A stretch of DNA of 64,000 nt from Mesorhizobium sp. WSM2240 (lineage in GTDB: Bacteria; Pseudomonadota; Alphaproteobacteria; Rhizobiales; Rhizobiaceae). Numbering within the stretch: position 1 is the first letter of the stretch; every line of letters begins with the position of its first letter. The stretch spans positions 2,542,001-2,606,000 of the forward strand of contig NZ_CP159253.1 in NCBI RefSeq assembly GCF_040438645.1. The letters run 5' to 3'. A program made the translations under genes and the position numbers. Below are positions 42,045 to 50,363 of this stretch, in pieces. Below the pieces are notes generated by a model. It saw nothing but the letters and a program-made list of their open reading frames with translations. It searched no databases and had not been told where the DNA came from.

Positions 42045-43207
42045 CTGCCGAAAGCACGACATCACCGCGCGAGGATCGGATCCTGTGGGCTGCGATGGCG
42101 GGCATCATCGCGACCGTCACCGTGTTCGCCTTGGCGCAGGGGCTGACCTATCCGCTGCTCAGCTTCATCCTGGAGCGGCAGGGGATGACGCCCGGCCTGA
42201 TCGGCTTGTCGGCGGCGATGACGCCGCTGGGTTTCATTGTATCCGCGCCCTTCATTCCGGCGCTGGTGCGGCGCTTGGGCGGGGCGCGGCTTGCGATCCT
42301 GTGTTCGATCCTGGCCGCCCTCACCCTGATCGCGATTGCCTGGACGCAGGATGTCTGGGCCTGGATGCCTCTGCGCTTCCTGCTCGGCTTTTTCGCCAAT
42401 CCCCTTTACGTGATCAGCGAAACCTGGCTGATCACGATCACGCCTGCGCCGCGCCGCGGCCGCATCATGGGCTTGTATTCATCGATCGTTTCGGGTGGCT
42501 TCGCCCTCGGCCCGCTGTCACTCGGCCTGGTCGGCACTGAGGGTTGGCCGCCTTTCATGATCGGCATCGTGGCCTTCCCGCTCTGCGGCCTGATCGTGCT
42601 CGCGGTCGTGCCGCGCCTGCCGAAGATGCCGCGTGAAGGCGAGGCCATATCGGTTGGCGGCTTCTTCGCACTGGCGCCGCTCCTGTTGTTCGCGGTTTTC
42701 ACTGCTGCCGCCTTCGAGCAGGTCGTGGTTTCCTTGTTCGCGGTCTATGGCGCTGCGCTTGGCAGCGCCGAGGCGCGCATCACTGTGCTCATCGCCGGCT
42801 TCACCGCAGGCAATGCCGTGCTGCAGATTTTGCTCGGGCGCGTGGCCGAACAGTTCGGCTCGACGCGGACCATGTTATTTTGCGTTCTGGCTTGCCTGGC
42901 CGGCTGCTTGCTGCTGCCGTTGACCTTCAATTGGTGGGTCAGCTGGCCGCTCGTTTTCGTCTGGGGCGGGGTCTCCTTCGGGATCTACACCATGTCGCTG
43001 ATCCAACTCGGCGAGCGTTTCACCGGTCAGGCCTTGATCGCCGGTAACGCGGCCTTCGCGTTCGTATGGGGCGCCGGCGGCATCGTGGGCTCGCCCGCGA
43101 CGGGCCTCGCGATGCAATTGGTCGGACATCAGGGGCTGCCATTGTCCCTTGGTCTGCTGAGCTGTGTATTGGCGGCGCTTCTGATGGCGGAAAGACGGCG
43201 GGTTTGA
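42041..43207 (+). CDS. Major facilitator superfamily transporter
   Basis: The 388-residue protein has twelve predicted membrane helices. It includes an N-terminal half with PLGFIVSAPFIPALVRRLGGARLAIL (the inter-helix 2-3 loop, R-x-GG-R) and RFLLGFFANPLYVISETWLI. Its loop APRRGRIMGLYSSIVSGGFALGPLSLGLVG is the motif-C-like helix seen in drug exporters. It resembles YcaD/UMF-type efflux carriers, but the substrate is unknown. The ATG at 42041 overlaps the small upstream frame, and GGAAG (42031-42035) lies five bases upstream. Confidence 0.88.
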   Translation: MTAESTTSPREDRILWAAMAGIIATVTVFALAQGLTYPLLSFILERQGMTPGLIGLSAAMTPLGFIVSAPFIPALVRRLGGARLAILCSILAALTLIAIAWTQDVWAWMPLRFLLGFFANPLYVISETWLITITPAPRRGRIMGLYSSIVSGGFALGPLSLGLVGTEGWPPFMIGIVAFPLCGLIVLAVVPRLPKMPREGEAISVGGFFALAPLLLFAVFTAAAFEQVVVSLFAVYGAALGSAEARITVLIAGFTAGNAVLQILLGRVAEQFGSTRTMLFCVLACLAGCLLLPLTFNWWVSWPLVFVWGGVSFGIYTMSLIQLGERFTGQALIAGNAAFAFVWGAGGIVGSPATGLAMQLVGHQGLPLSLGLLSCVLAALLMAERRRV

Positions 43208-43295
43208 TGAGGCAGCTGGGCAAGCTATGTGGAAAAACCGCCTCGGCCGAGCAACATCATTGTGCCCCCGCCCCGCATCGGGCTAGCGTCACGCG

Positions 43296-44120
43296 ATGAA
43301 GCCCTCCCGAGATATTTCGCGCCTGATCGAAATCATGGCGGCGCTGCGCGCGCCGGTGACCGGCTGTCCCTGGGACATTGAACAGTCCTTCGAAACCATC
43401 GCGCCATATACGATCGAGGAAGCTTACGAGGTTGCCGACGCCATCCAGCGCGGCGACATGGACGACCTTCGCGACGAGCTCGGCGATCTCCTGCTGCAGG
43501 TCGTCTATCACGCGCAGATGGCCGAGGAAGCCGGCGCCTTCTCATTCGGCGATGTGGTGAACGCCGTCACGACCAAGATGATACGGCGGCACCCGCATGT
43601 GTTCGGCGACGAGGACGCGCGCGGCGCCGGAATGGCCAAGGGTGTTTGGGAAAAGATCAAGGCCGAGGAAAAGGCCGGCAAGCGCGCTGAGCGGCTGGCG
43701 CGCGGGCTCGACGCCGAGGATCACGGTCAGGGCTTTCTCGACAGCGTTCCAGTGGCGTTCCCGGCACTGACCCGGGCGCTGAAACTCCAGGAGAAAGCCG
43801 CCCGCGTCGGCTTCGACTGGAGCGAGGCACGGTCGATCCTCGACAAGATCGAAGAGGAAATCGGCGAGTTGCGCGAGGCGATGGAGAATGCCGACGAAGC
43901 CGAGATCAAGGACGAATTCGGCGACGTCCTGTTCGCGCTGGTCAATTTCGGCCGGCATCTGAAGATTGATTCGGAGGCTGCGCTCACAGGCACCAACGAG
44001 AAATTCCGGGCGCGCTTCCACCATGTCGAGCGCGCCCTGAAAGCTTCAGGCCGTACCCTGGAGCAAGCTACTCTCGACGAGATGGAAGCGCTCTGGCAGC
44101 AGGCAAAAACCGCGAAGTAA
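43296..44120 (+). CDS. mazG: Nucleoside triphosphate pyrophosphohydrolase MazG
   Basis: MazG hydrolyses nucleoside triphosphates to monophosphates and lowers ppGpp-linked stress. The 274-residue protein contains two MazG domains. The first has CPWDIEQSFETIAPYTIEEAYEVADAIQRGDMDDLRDELGDLLLQVVYHAQMAEE (EExxE...ELGD metal site). The second has EEEIGELREAMENADEAEIKDEFGDVLFALVNFGRHLKID. Both catalytic acidic sets are present. It is convergent with hflX (6-bp gap). mazG near hflX and hfq is normal for Rhizobiales. Confidence 0.95.
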   Translation: MKPSRDISRLIEIMAALRAPVTGCPWDIEQSFETIAPYTIEEAYEVADAIQRGDMDDLRDELGDLLLQVVYHAQMAEEAGAFSFGDVVNAVTTKMIRRHPHVFGDEDARGAGMAKGVWEKIKAEEKAGKRAERLARGLDAEDHGQGFLDSVPVAFPALTRALKLQEKAARVGFDWSEARSILDKIEEEIGELREAMENADEAEIKDEFGDVLFALVNFGRHLKIDSEAALTGTNEKFRARFHHVERALKASGRTLEQATLDEMEALWQQAKTAK

Positions 44121-44126
44121 GGCGCC

Positions 44127-45518
44127 CTACCCTTTGTTATTGCGCCTTAATCTGCTTTCGATCTCTTCGCGCGCCGCAGCCGTGGCTTTCAATGAGATCG
44201 AGACGCTGCCGTCTTCGTTGTCGGTCCTGCCGATCACGTCGCCGTTTCGGTAGAGCCAATCCGTCAGACCGAGTTGGTCCGCCTGAAGCGTCACCGTCAC
44301 CGGCTTGAGCTCGCCCGAAAGCCGCTCTTCGACGATCGCCGCGAGCGCGTCGATGCCCTCACCCGTGATCGCCGAAATCGGAACCGGCGGCGAAGCCTTC
44401 CCGCCGGCGCCGTCTGCAAGCAGCCGCTCGCGGGTACCCTCGTCGAGGAGATCAATCTTGTTCCAGACCTCGATGATCCGCTCTGTGTCGGCGACATCGA
44501 CGCCGAGATCCGCCAGGATGCGCTCGACATCCTCTGCCTGCGCGGCAGTATCCGGGTCCGAAATATCGCGCAGATGGATGATCAGGTTGGCTTCGACCAC
44601 TTCCTCCAGCGTCGCGCGGAATGCCGCAATCAGATGCGTTGGCAGGTCGGAGATGAAGCCGACCGTGTCCGACAGGATTACCGGCGTGCCATGCGGCAGC
44701 CGAACCCGGCGCAGCGTCGGGTCGAGCGTGGCGAACAGCATGTCCTCGGCAAGCACCCCTGCTCCGGTCAGCCGGTTGAACAGCGTCGATTTTCCGGCAT
44801 TGGTGTAGCCGACGATGGCGACGACCGGGAACGGCACCTTCTCGCGCTTGGCGCGGTGCAGGTCGCGGGTGCGCCGCACCGTCTCCAGCTCGCGCTTCAG
44901 CTTGGTGATCTTTTCCTGAAGTGCCCGTCGATCGGATTCGATCTGGGTTTCGCCGGGACCGCCAAGAAAGCCGGCGCCGCCGCGCTGGCGCTCGAGGTGG
45001 GTCCAGCTTCGCACCAGGCGGCCCTTCTGGTAATTCAGATGCGCCAGGTCGACCTGCAGCGTGCCTTCCTTGGTCCGCGCGCGCCGGCCGAAAATCTCGA
45101 GGATCAGCCCGGTGCGATCCAGCACCTTGGCGTCTGTCGCTTTCTCCAGATTGCGCTGCTGCACCGGCGTCAGCGGATGGTCCACGATCACCAGCTCGGC
45201 TCGGCTCTCCTTCACGATCTCCGCCAATTCGTCCACCTTGCCGCTACCGAGCAATGTCGATGGACGCGGGTCATTGACGGTGACAATGGCGGTATGGATC
45301 GGATTGAGATCGATCGCCTCGGCGAGACCCACGGCCTCGTCGAGGCGCGCCTCTGCCGACCGGTTCAGGCGCGGACGGTTGGAATCGTCGTCGGAACGCT
45401 GGTTGCGAGGAAGCACCGGCGCGATGACGACGGCGCGCGTAAGCTCGTCGCGGCCGGCGTTAGACGTGCCGCCCCTGCCCTTGCGTGCCCCGTCGCCCAC
45501 GCGTCCATCTTGAGCCAA
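44127..45518 (-). CDS. hflX: Ribosome-associated GTPase HflX
   Basis: HflX is a GTPase that splits stalled ribosomes. The 463-residue product has an HflX N-terminal domain (TVNDPRPSTLLGSGKVDELAEIV and VDHPLTPVQQRNLEKATDAKVLDRTGLILEIF). A helical linker with RGGAGFLGGPGETQIESDRR follows, then the G domain: VGYTNAGKSTLFNRLTGAG (Walker A), DTVGFISDLP and NKIDLLD. The start is taken as the TTG adjacent to the hfq stop (45518); downstream GTG codons are possible. It follows hfq directly, the usual hfq-hflX pair. Confidence 0.95.
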   Translation of the reverse strand: MAQDGRVGDGARKGRGGTSNAGRDELTRAVVIAPVLPRNQRSDDDSNRPRLNRSAEARLDEAVGLAEAIDLNPIHTAIVTVNDPRPSTLLGSGKVDELAEIVKESRAELVIVDHPLTPVQQRNLEKATDAKVLDRTGLILEIFGRRARTKEGTLQVDLAHLNYQKGRLVRSWTHLERQRGGAGFLGGPGETQIESDRRALQEKITKLKRELETVRRTRDLHRAKREKVPFPVVAIVGYTNAGKSTLFNRLTGAGVLAEDMLFATLDPTLRRVRLPHGTPVILSDTVGFISDLPTHLIAAFRATLEEVVEANLIIHLRDISDPDTAAQAEDVERILADLGVDVADTERIIEVWNKIDLLDEGTRERLLADGAGGKASPPVPISAITGEGIDALAAIVEERLSGELKPVTVTLQADQLGLTDWLYRNGDVIGRTDNEDGSVSISLKATAAAREEIESRLRRNNKG

Positions 45519-45767
45519 TCAGGCGCCCTGGCCGTTTTCCTCACCATCGAACATCTGAACCGGCTGGCTCGGCATGATGGTGGAAATCGCGTGCTTGTAG
45601 ACGAGCTGTGAATGACCGTCGCGGCGCAGCAACACGCAGAAATTGTCGAACGAAGTTACGACGCCGGTCAGTTTCACGCCGTTGATGAGAAAGATTGTAA
45701 GTGGGTTTTTGCTCTTGCGAACTGAATTCAGGAACAGGTCCTGAAGATTTTGCGTACGTTCCGCCAT
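45519..45767 (-). CDS. hfq: RNA chaperone Hfq
   Basis: Hfq is a hexameric Sm-like protein that pairs small RNAs with mRNAs. The 82-residue product shows [63 protein letters not shown]. This spans both Sm motifs including the YKHA distal-proximal signature. The start at 45767 ([10 protein letters not shown]) matches other alphaproteobacterial Hfq. It is directly relevant to the anti-SD small RNAs at 8.6-8.9 kb, since Rhizobiales small RNAs often depend on Hfq. Immediately followed by hflX. Confidence 0.98.
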   Translation of the reverse strand: MAERTQNLQDLFLNSVRKSKNPLTIFLINGVKLTGVVTSFDNFCVLLRRDGHSQLVYKHAISTIMPSQPVQMFDGEENGQGA

Positions 45768-45903
45768 TGTTTTTATCTTTCGCCGGTCCCCTCGATTGCG
45801 AACCAATGCGCCAAATTTATTGGCTCATGTCAAGCGCGCAAACCATGCCCTCGCCGCGAGATGCGACGAGCGGAACGGGATGTCTATTTCCATAATGCGG
45901 TTA

Positions 45904-46764
45904 TCAGGCCGGCCTTTTTTCCGCAATGTCAAAAAAAGCCCGCCTGAGCGAAAGCGCAACCGATCCGGGATGTCCGTTGGCGATCGGCTGGCCGTCGATC
46001 TCCACGACCGGCATGGCGATCGTAGTAGCGGAACTGATGAAAGCCTCGCGCGCCGCTTTGGCCTCGGCAACAGAGAAGCCGCGCTCTTCGATCTTCAAGC
46101 CCAGCTTGGCCGCCACGTCGAACAAAGTGGTCCGGGTAATGCCGCGCAGGATGCCGTACTCAGCAGGCCGCGTGACCAGAGAACCATCTTTGGTAACTAT
46201 CCAGGCATTCGATGATCCGCCTTCCTTGACGTTGCCCTCGACATCGACGAACCAGGCTTCCTGGGCGCCGGCTTCCTTGGCCTTCTGTTTCGCCAGCACG
46301 TTCGGGAGCAGGCCCACCGACTTGATGTCGACGCGGTCCCAGCGATTCTCGGGCACGGTGATGACTTTGATGCCGCCCTCGGCCCGCTTCTGGCCAGCCG
46401 CAGGGTCGACTTTCCTGGCAGTCACGACCAGCGAGGGCTTTGTATTCTGCGGGAAAAGGAAGTCGCGGCTGGCCACGCCGCGTGTAACCTGAAGGTAGAC
46501 CAGCCCGTCCTTGACCCGGTTGCGGCGCACCACTTCCGCCACCACGATCTCGAATGCGGCCCGCGTCATCGGCCAGTCGATCGACAGTTCGGTGAGTGAG
46601 CGGTTCAGGCGGTCGAGATGACGCTTCATCTCGACGATGTAGCCGCGGGCGACCTCGCAGACTTCATAAACGCCGTCGGCGAACTGGTAGCCGCGATCCT
46701 CGATGTGCACGCAGGCTTCGGAATGGGCGACGTAGCGTCCGTTGACATAGGCAATGCGCGACAT
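45904..46764 (-). CDS. dat: D-amino acid aminotransferase (class IV)
   Basis: The 286-residue PLP enzyme of fold type IV begins MSRIAYVNGRYVAHSEACVHIEDRGYQFADGVYEV. Conserved features are the RHLDRLNRS substrate-loop arginine, SVGLLPNVLAKQKAKEAGAQEAWFVD with the PLP lysine in LAKQKA, and the phosphate-binding GGSSNAWIV and GILRGITRTTLFDVA. The motif set fits D-alanine transaminase rather than branched-chain transaminase, though the two are close. It lies upstream of hfq in the same direction, a typical rhizobial order with trkA further upstream. Confidence 0.9.
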   Translation of the reverse strand: MSRIAYVNGRYVAHSEACVHIEDRGYQFADGVYEVCEVARGYIVEMKRHLDRLNRSLTELSIDWPMTRAAFEIVVAEVVRRNRVKDGLVYLQVTRGVASRDFLFPQNTKPSLVVTARKVDPAAGQKRAEGGIKVITVPENRWDRVDIKSVGLLPNVLAKQKAKEAGAQEAWFVDVEGNVKEGGSSNAWIVTKDGSLVTRPAEYGILRGITRTTLFDVAAKLGLKIEERGFSVAEAKAAREAFISSATTIAMPVVEIDGQPIANGHPGSVALSLRRAFFDIAEKRPA

Positions 46765-46803
46765 TTTTTCCTGTCCCCGATGTGTTTCCTGGTGGCGCGC
46801 CGC

Positions 46804-47565
46804 TTAGCGCCCGGCGGCCGGCAATGTAAGCAGCTCGCCGTCAGCCGGAACGAGCAAACGTTCGCGCGACAACCGACGCGACGTGGCATGAGCTCGCAGT
46901 TCGTCCCGGCTAACCGTGGCGTGGTCGAGCGCTTCCATGTGGGTGGCGATCACCGTGGCCCGCGGCGCGATCTCGGCCGTCTCGACCGTCTGCTCCGCAT
47001 CCATCACAATCAGCCTGTCGTCCCACCGCGCGCCGCAGGAGTGGGTTACGATCAAATCCGGGTCAAATGCCTTGATGGTTTCGAGCACCGGTGGGTAGAG
47101 CACCGTATCGCCGGCCCAGTAGACCGACGGCTCTCCCTCCGCCTCCAGCGTAAAACCCATCACCCGCCCCATCTTCTCAAGCACGGCTCCGGTGCCGTGA
47201 TTGCCCTCGCGCCGGGTGATCCTGATACCGCGCCAGGTGAGTTCGCTGGCGAGCGGCGTAACATTGGTGAAGCCGGCCTGTTGGATAGTAGCCTCGTCGC
47301 TGGGCTGGCAGACCAGAGGCCAGTGCTTGGGCAGGACTTCTTTCGCGACGGTATCGAAATGATCGGTGTGAAGATGCGAGACAATAACCAGCTCCACGCC
47401 GTCGAGGATCTCCTCGACCGTCACCGGCAGATCCACCATCGGATTTTGCGAGCGGCCGGTGAAGGATGGCAGGCTGTGTTTCGGCGCAAAATACGGATCG
47501 ACGAGGATAGTCGCCTCGCCATAGGCAAGCTTGAGCGTCGCATTGCGGATGAGCTGGAGCTGCAT
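46804..47565 (-). CDS. Metallo-beta-lactamase fold hydrolase
   Basis: The 253-residue protein has the MBL metal motif SHLHTDHFDT near residue 65. Supporting metal residues occur in ITRREGNHGTGAV, YWAGDTVLY and the final ATHMEALDH. It belongs to the UlaG/YddR-like branch of soluble MBL hydrolases with unknown substrate. The start at 47565 (MQLQLIRNATLKL) begins with the family's first strand. It lies 25 bp downstream of trkA, and 39 bp upstream of dat on the same strand, so it may belong to the same transcription unit. Confidence 0.88.
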   Translation of the reverse strand: MQLQLIRNATLKLAYGEATILVDPYFAPKHSLPSFTGRSQNPMVDLPVTVEEILDGVELVIVSHLHTDHFDTVAKEVLPKHWPLVCQPSDEATIQQAGFTNVTPLASELTWRGIRITRREGNHGTGAVLEKMGRVMGFTLEAEGEPSVYWAGDTVLYPPVLETIKAFDPDLIVTHSCGARWDDRLIVMDAEQTVETAEIAPRATVIATHMEALDHATVSRDELRAHATSRRLSRERLLVPADGELLTLPAAGR

Positions 47566-47590
47566 GGATGTCCTGATTTCCGAGGGACGG

Positions 47591-48967
47591 TCAAAAGAAT
47601 TCGAGGCTGACTCGGAACATCTGCTCGACCTGCTTGACGGCATGGGCGAGCGCGAAGATCACCACCCTGTCCTTGGGTTTGATGCGCAGCGACCCGCTCG
47701 GCTTGATAACCTCGCCGTCGCGATAGATCGCGCCGATGCGCATGCCGTCCGGCAGATCCAGTTCGCGCAGGAAAGGGCCGACCAGCGGTGATGTTTCCAG
47801 CGCCTCTGCCTCGATGATCTCGGCCACACCGCGCTGTATGGAGTGCACGGCACGGATGCGCCCTCGCCTCACATGCTGCAGGATGCGCGAGACGGTGACC
47901 GTGCCGGGATTGACCGTTGCGTCGATGCCGACGGATTTGGTCATGTCGAGATAGGCAGGATTGTTGATCAGCGCCAGGTTGGACTTGCAGCCGAGCCGCT
48001 TGGCCATGACGCTGGACAGGATGTTGACCTGGTCGTTGTTGGTCAGCGCGATCATCAGGTCGGCTTCCTGAATGTCGGCTTCAAGCAGCAGCTTCTGGTC
48101 GAGCGCGCTGCCGTTGAGCACCACAGTCCGGCGCAGCTCGTCGGCGATCGCCACGGCGCGTTCGCGACCGTGTTCTATCATCTTGACCTTGGTGCGGTTC
48201 TGGCGCTTCTCGATGGTCTTGGCCACGAACAGCCCGATATTGCCGCCGCCGGCGATCACGATACGCGTGGCTTCCTGCTCCTCATGGCCAAAAAGGCCAA
48301 GCGTTCGCCGCACCTGGTCCTTGGTGGTGACGACATAGGCGAGGTCGCCGGCGACCAGTTGGTCGGCCGAACGCGGGATGAACAGCTTGCCGTTGCGGGT
48401 GACGCCGACCACTGTGGCCGGGAGGTCCGGAAAAAGCTCGCTCAGCTGCGCCAGCGGCGTGTTTATGACCGGGCAGTCCTCGAGGCACTCGATCGCCACC
48501 ATGGCGACCTTGTTCTCGGCGAAGCGCACCACATCCGTCGCGCCGGGCAGCGCAATGCGGCGCAGCACCATCTCGCCCACTTCCAGTTCTGGCGAGATGA
48601 TCACGTCGATGGGCAAATGGTCGCGCGAGAACAAGTCCTGGTAGTGCGGCTGCAGGTATGACTGCGAGCGGATCCGGGCGACCTTCATCGGCACGTTGAA
48701 CAGAGCATGCGCAACTTCGCAGGCGACGATGTTGACCTCGTCGTAGAGCGTCACGGCGATGATCATGTCTGCCTGCTGCGCGCCGGCCTTTTCCAGGACT
48801 TCCGGATGCGAGCCGTGCCCGACGAAGCCGCGGACGTCGAGCGAATCGCGAACTGCCTGAATGAGCTCGGGCGAGGTGTCGATGATCGAGATGTCGTTCT
48901 TCTCGGCCGCCAGTCTTTCGGCAATGCCGTAGCCGACCTGCCCTGCACCGCAGATTATGATGCGCAT
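47591..48967 (-). CDS. trkA: Trk potassium uptake regulatory subunit TrkA
   Basis: TrkA is the cytoplasmic NAD-binding gating subunit of the Trk/Ktr potassium channel. The 458-residue protein has two RCK halves. The first begins MRIIICGAGQVGYGIAERLAAEKNDISIID, and the second starts at RIVIAGGGNIGLFVAKTIEKRQNRTKVKMIEHG. Both show G-x-G-x2-G Rossmann motifs, each followed by a TrkA_C domain. The membrane partner TrkH/G is not in the window. It lies 34 bp downstream of ntrX, conserved in Rhizobiales and suggestive of joint regulation. Confidence 0.96.
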   Translation of the reverse strand: MRIIICGAGQVGYGIAERLAAEKNDISIIDTSPELIQAVRDSLDVRGFVGHGSHPEVLEKAGAQQADMIIAVTLYDEVNIVACEVAHALFNVPMKVARIRSQSYLQPHYQDLFSRDHLPIDVIISPELEVGEMVLRRIALPGATDVVRFAENKVAMVAIECLEDCPVINTPLAQLSELFPDLPATVVGVTRNGKLFIPRSADQLVAGDLAYVVTTKDQVRRTLGLFGHEEQEATRIVIAGGGNIGLFVAKTIEKRQNRTKVKMIEHGRERAVAIADELRRTVVLNGSALDQKLLLEADIQEADLMIALTNNDQVNILSSVMAKRLGCKSNLALINNPAYLDMTKSVGIDATVNPGTVTVSRILQHVRRGRIRAVHSIQRGVAEIIEAEALETSPLVGPFLRELDLPDGMRIGAIYRDGEVIKPSGSLRIKPKDRVVIFALAHAVKQVEQMFRVSLEFF

Positions 48968-49001
48968 CTAAGGTTCGGCCGAATGCTGGAATTGGACACG
49001 A

Positions 49002-50363
49002 TCAGACTCCGAGGGATTTCAGTTTGCGGTGCAGCGCCGACCTCTCCATACCAATGAACTCGGCCGTACGCGAGATGTTGCCGCCAAACCTGTTGATCTG
49101 TGCGATCAGATATTCCTTCTCGAACATTTCGCGCGCCTCGCGCAGCGGCAGCGCCATGATGTGCTGGTCCGACTGGTTGGGCGCGCGCGGCATGACATCG
49201 CCGATCTCGGCGGGCAGCAGGTCGGCGGTGATCGGCGCCTCGACATCATTGCCGCGCACCAGGATCATCAGCCGCTCGATATTGTTGCGCAGCTGTCGCA
49301 CATTGCCCGGCCAGTTATGCGCCTGCAGCACCGCCATGGCGTCCTCGCCTATGCGGCGCGGCTTGATGCCTGCGTGCCTGGCGACCTGCTTGATGAAGCC
49401 GTCGACGAGGTAGGGAATGTCCTCGCGCCGCTCCGCGAGGCCAGGCACCATGACCGGCACCACCGCCAGGCGATGATAGAGATCCTCGCGGAAACGGCCC
49501 TCGGCGATCATCGCCTCCAGGTTCTGCGCAGTTGACGAGATGATTCGCACATCGACCTTGACCCGCTTGGTGCCCCCTACCCGCTCGAATTGCTGGTCGA
49601 CCAGCACGCGAAGGATCTTGCTCTGGGTCTCGCGCGGCATATCGGCGACCTCGTCGAGATAGAGGATACCGCGATGCGCCTCCTCAAGCGCGCCGACCTT
49701 GCGCTCGCCACCATTGGATTCGGTGCCGAAAAGCTCGATCTCCATGCGCTCGGGCGTGATCGTGGCGGCGTTGAGTGAAACGAACGGCCCGGTCTTGCGC
49801 GCCGACAGCGCGTGAATGGCGCGCGCGACCTGCTCCTTGCCGGAACCGGAGGGGCCGATGATCATGATCCGGCTGTTGGTCGGCGCCACGCGCTCTACCG
49901 TCTGGCGCAATTGCGTCATGGCCGACGACATGCCGATCAAATCGTAGGTCTCGCCGCTACGCATCTTCAGGTCCGAAACCTCGCGCTTGAGCTTGGAGGT
50001 TTCGAGTGCGCGCTCGGCGATCAGGATCAGGCGGTCCGCCTTGAACGGCTTCTCGATGAAATCATAGGCGCCGCGTCGGATTGCCGAAACCGCGGTTTCG
50101 ATGTTGCCGTGACCCGAGATCATCACGACCGGCAGGTGCGGATGCATGGTCTTGATCTCGTCGAGCAACGCCAGCCCGTCGAGGCGCGATCCTTGCAGCC
50201 ATATGTCCAGAAACACGAGCCGCGGCACGCGATCCGCGATCGCCGCAAGCGCGCTGTCGGCGCCATGCGCCGTACGGGTTTCGTGACCTTCGTCGCTCAG
50301 AATACCGGCGACGAGTTCGCGGATGTCTTCCTCGTCATCGACGATGAGAATATCAGACGCCAT
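49002..50363 (-). CDS. ntrX: Response regulator NtrX
   Basis: NtrX pairs with NtrY and controls nitrogen, redox and cell-envelope genes in alphaproteobacteria. The 453-residue protein has a receiver domain (ASDILIVDDEEDIRELVAG; phosphoacceptor in LVFLDIWLQGS near 52), an AAA+ domain with GPSGSGKEQVARAIH and GILYLDEVADMP, and a Fis-type HTH at the end (NISRTAEFIGMERSALHRKLKSLGV). The GAFTGA loop that contacts sigma-54 is absent; that position reads FGTESNGGERKVGALE. It therefore probably works with sigma-70 rather than sigma-54. Its start overlaps the ntrY end by 11 bp. Confidence 0.95.
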   Translation of the reverse strand: MASDILIVDDEEDIRELVAGILSDEGHETRTAHGADSALAAIADRVPRLVFLDIWLQGSRLDGLALLDEIKTMHPHLPVVMISGHGNIETAVSAIRRGAYDFIEKPFKADRLILIAERALETSKLKREVSDLKMRSGETYDLIGMSSAMTQLRQTVERVAPTNSRIMIIGPSGSGKEQVARAIHALSARKTGPFVSLNAATITPERMEIELFGTESNGGERKVGALEEAHRGILYLDEVADMPRETQSKILRVLVDQQFERVGGTKRVKVDVRIISSTAQNLEAMIAEGRFREDLYHRLAVVPVMVPGLAERREDIPYLVDGFIKQVARHAGIKPRRIGEDAMAVLQAHNWPGNVRQLRNNIERLMILVRGNDVEAPITADLLPAEIGDVMPRAPNQSDQHIMALPLREAREMFEKEYLIAQINRFGGNISRTAEFIGMERSALHRKLKSLGV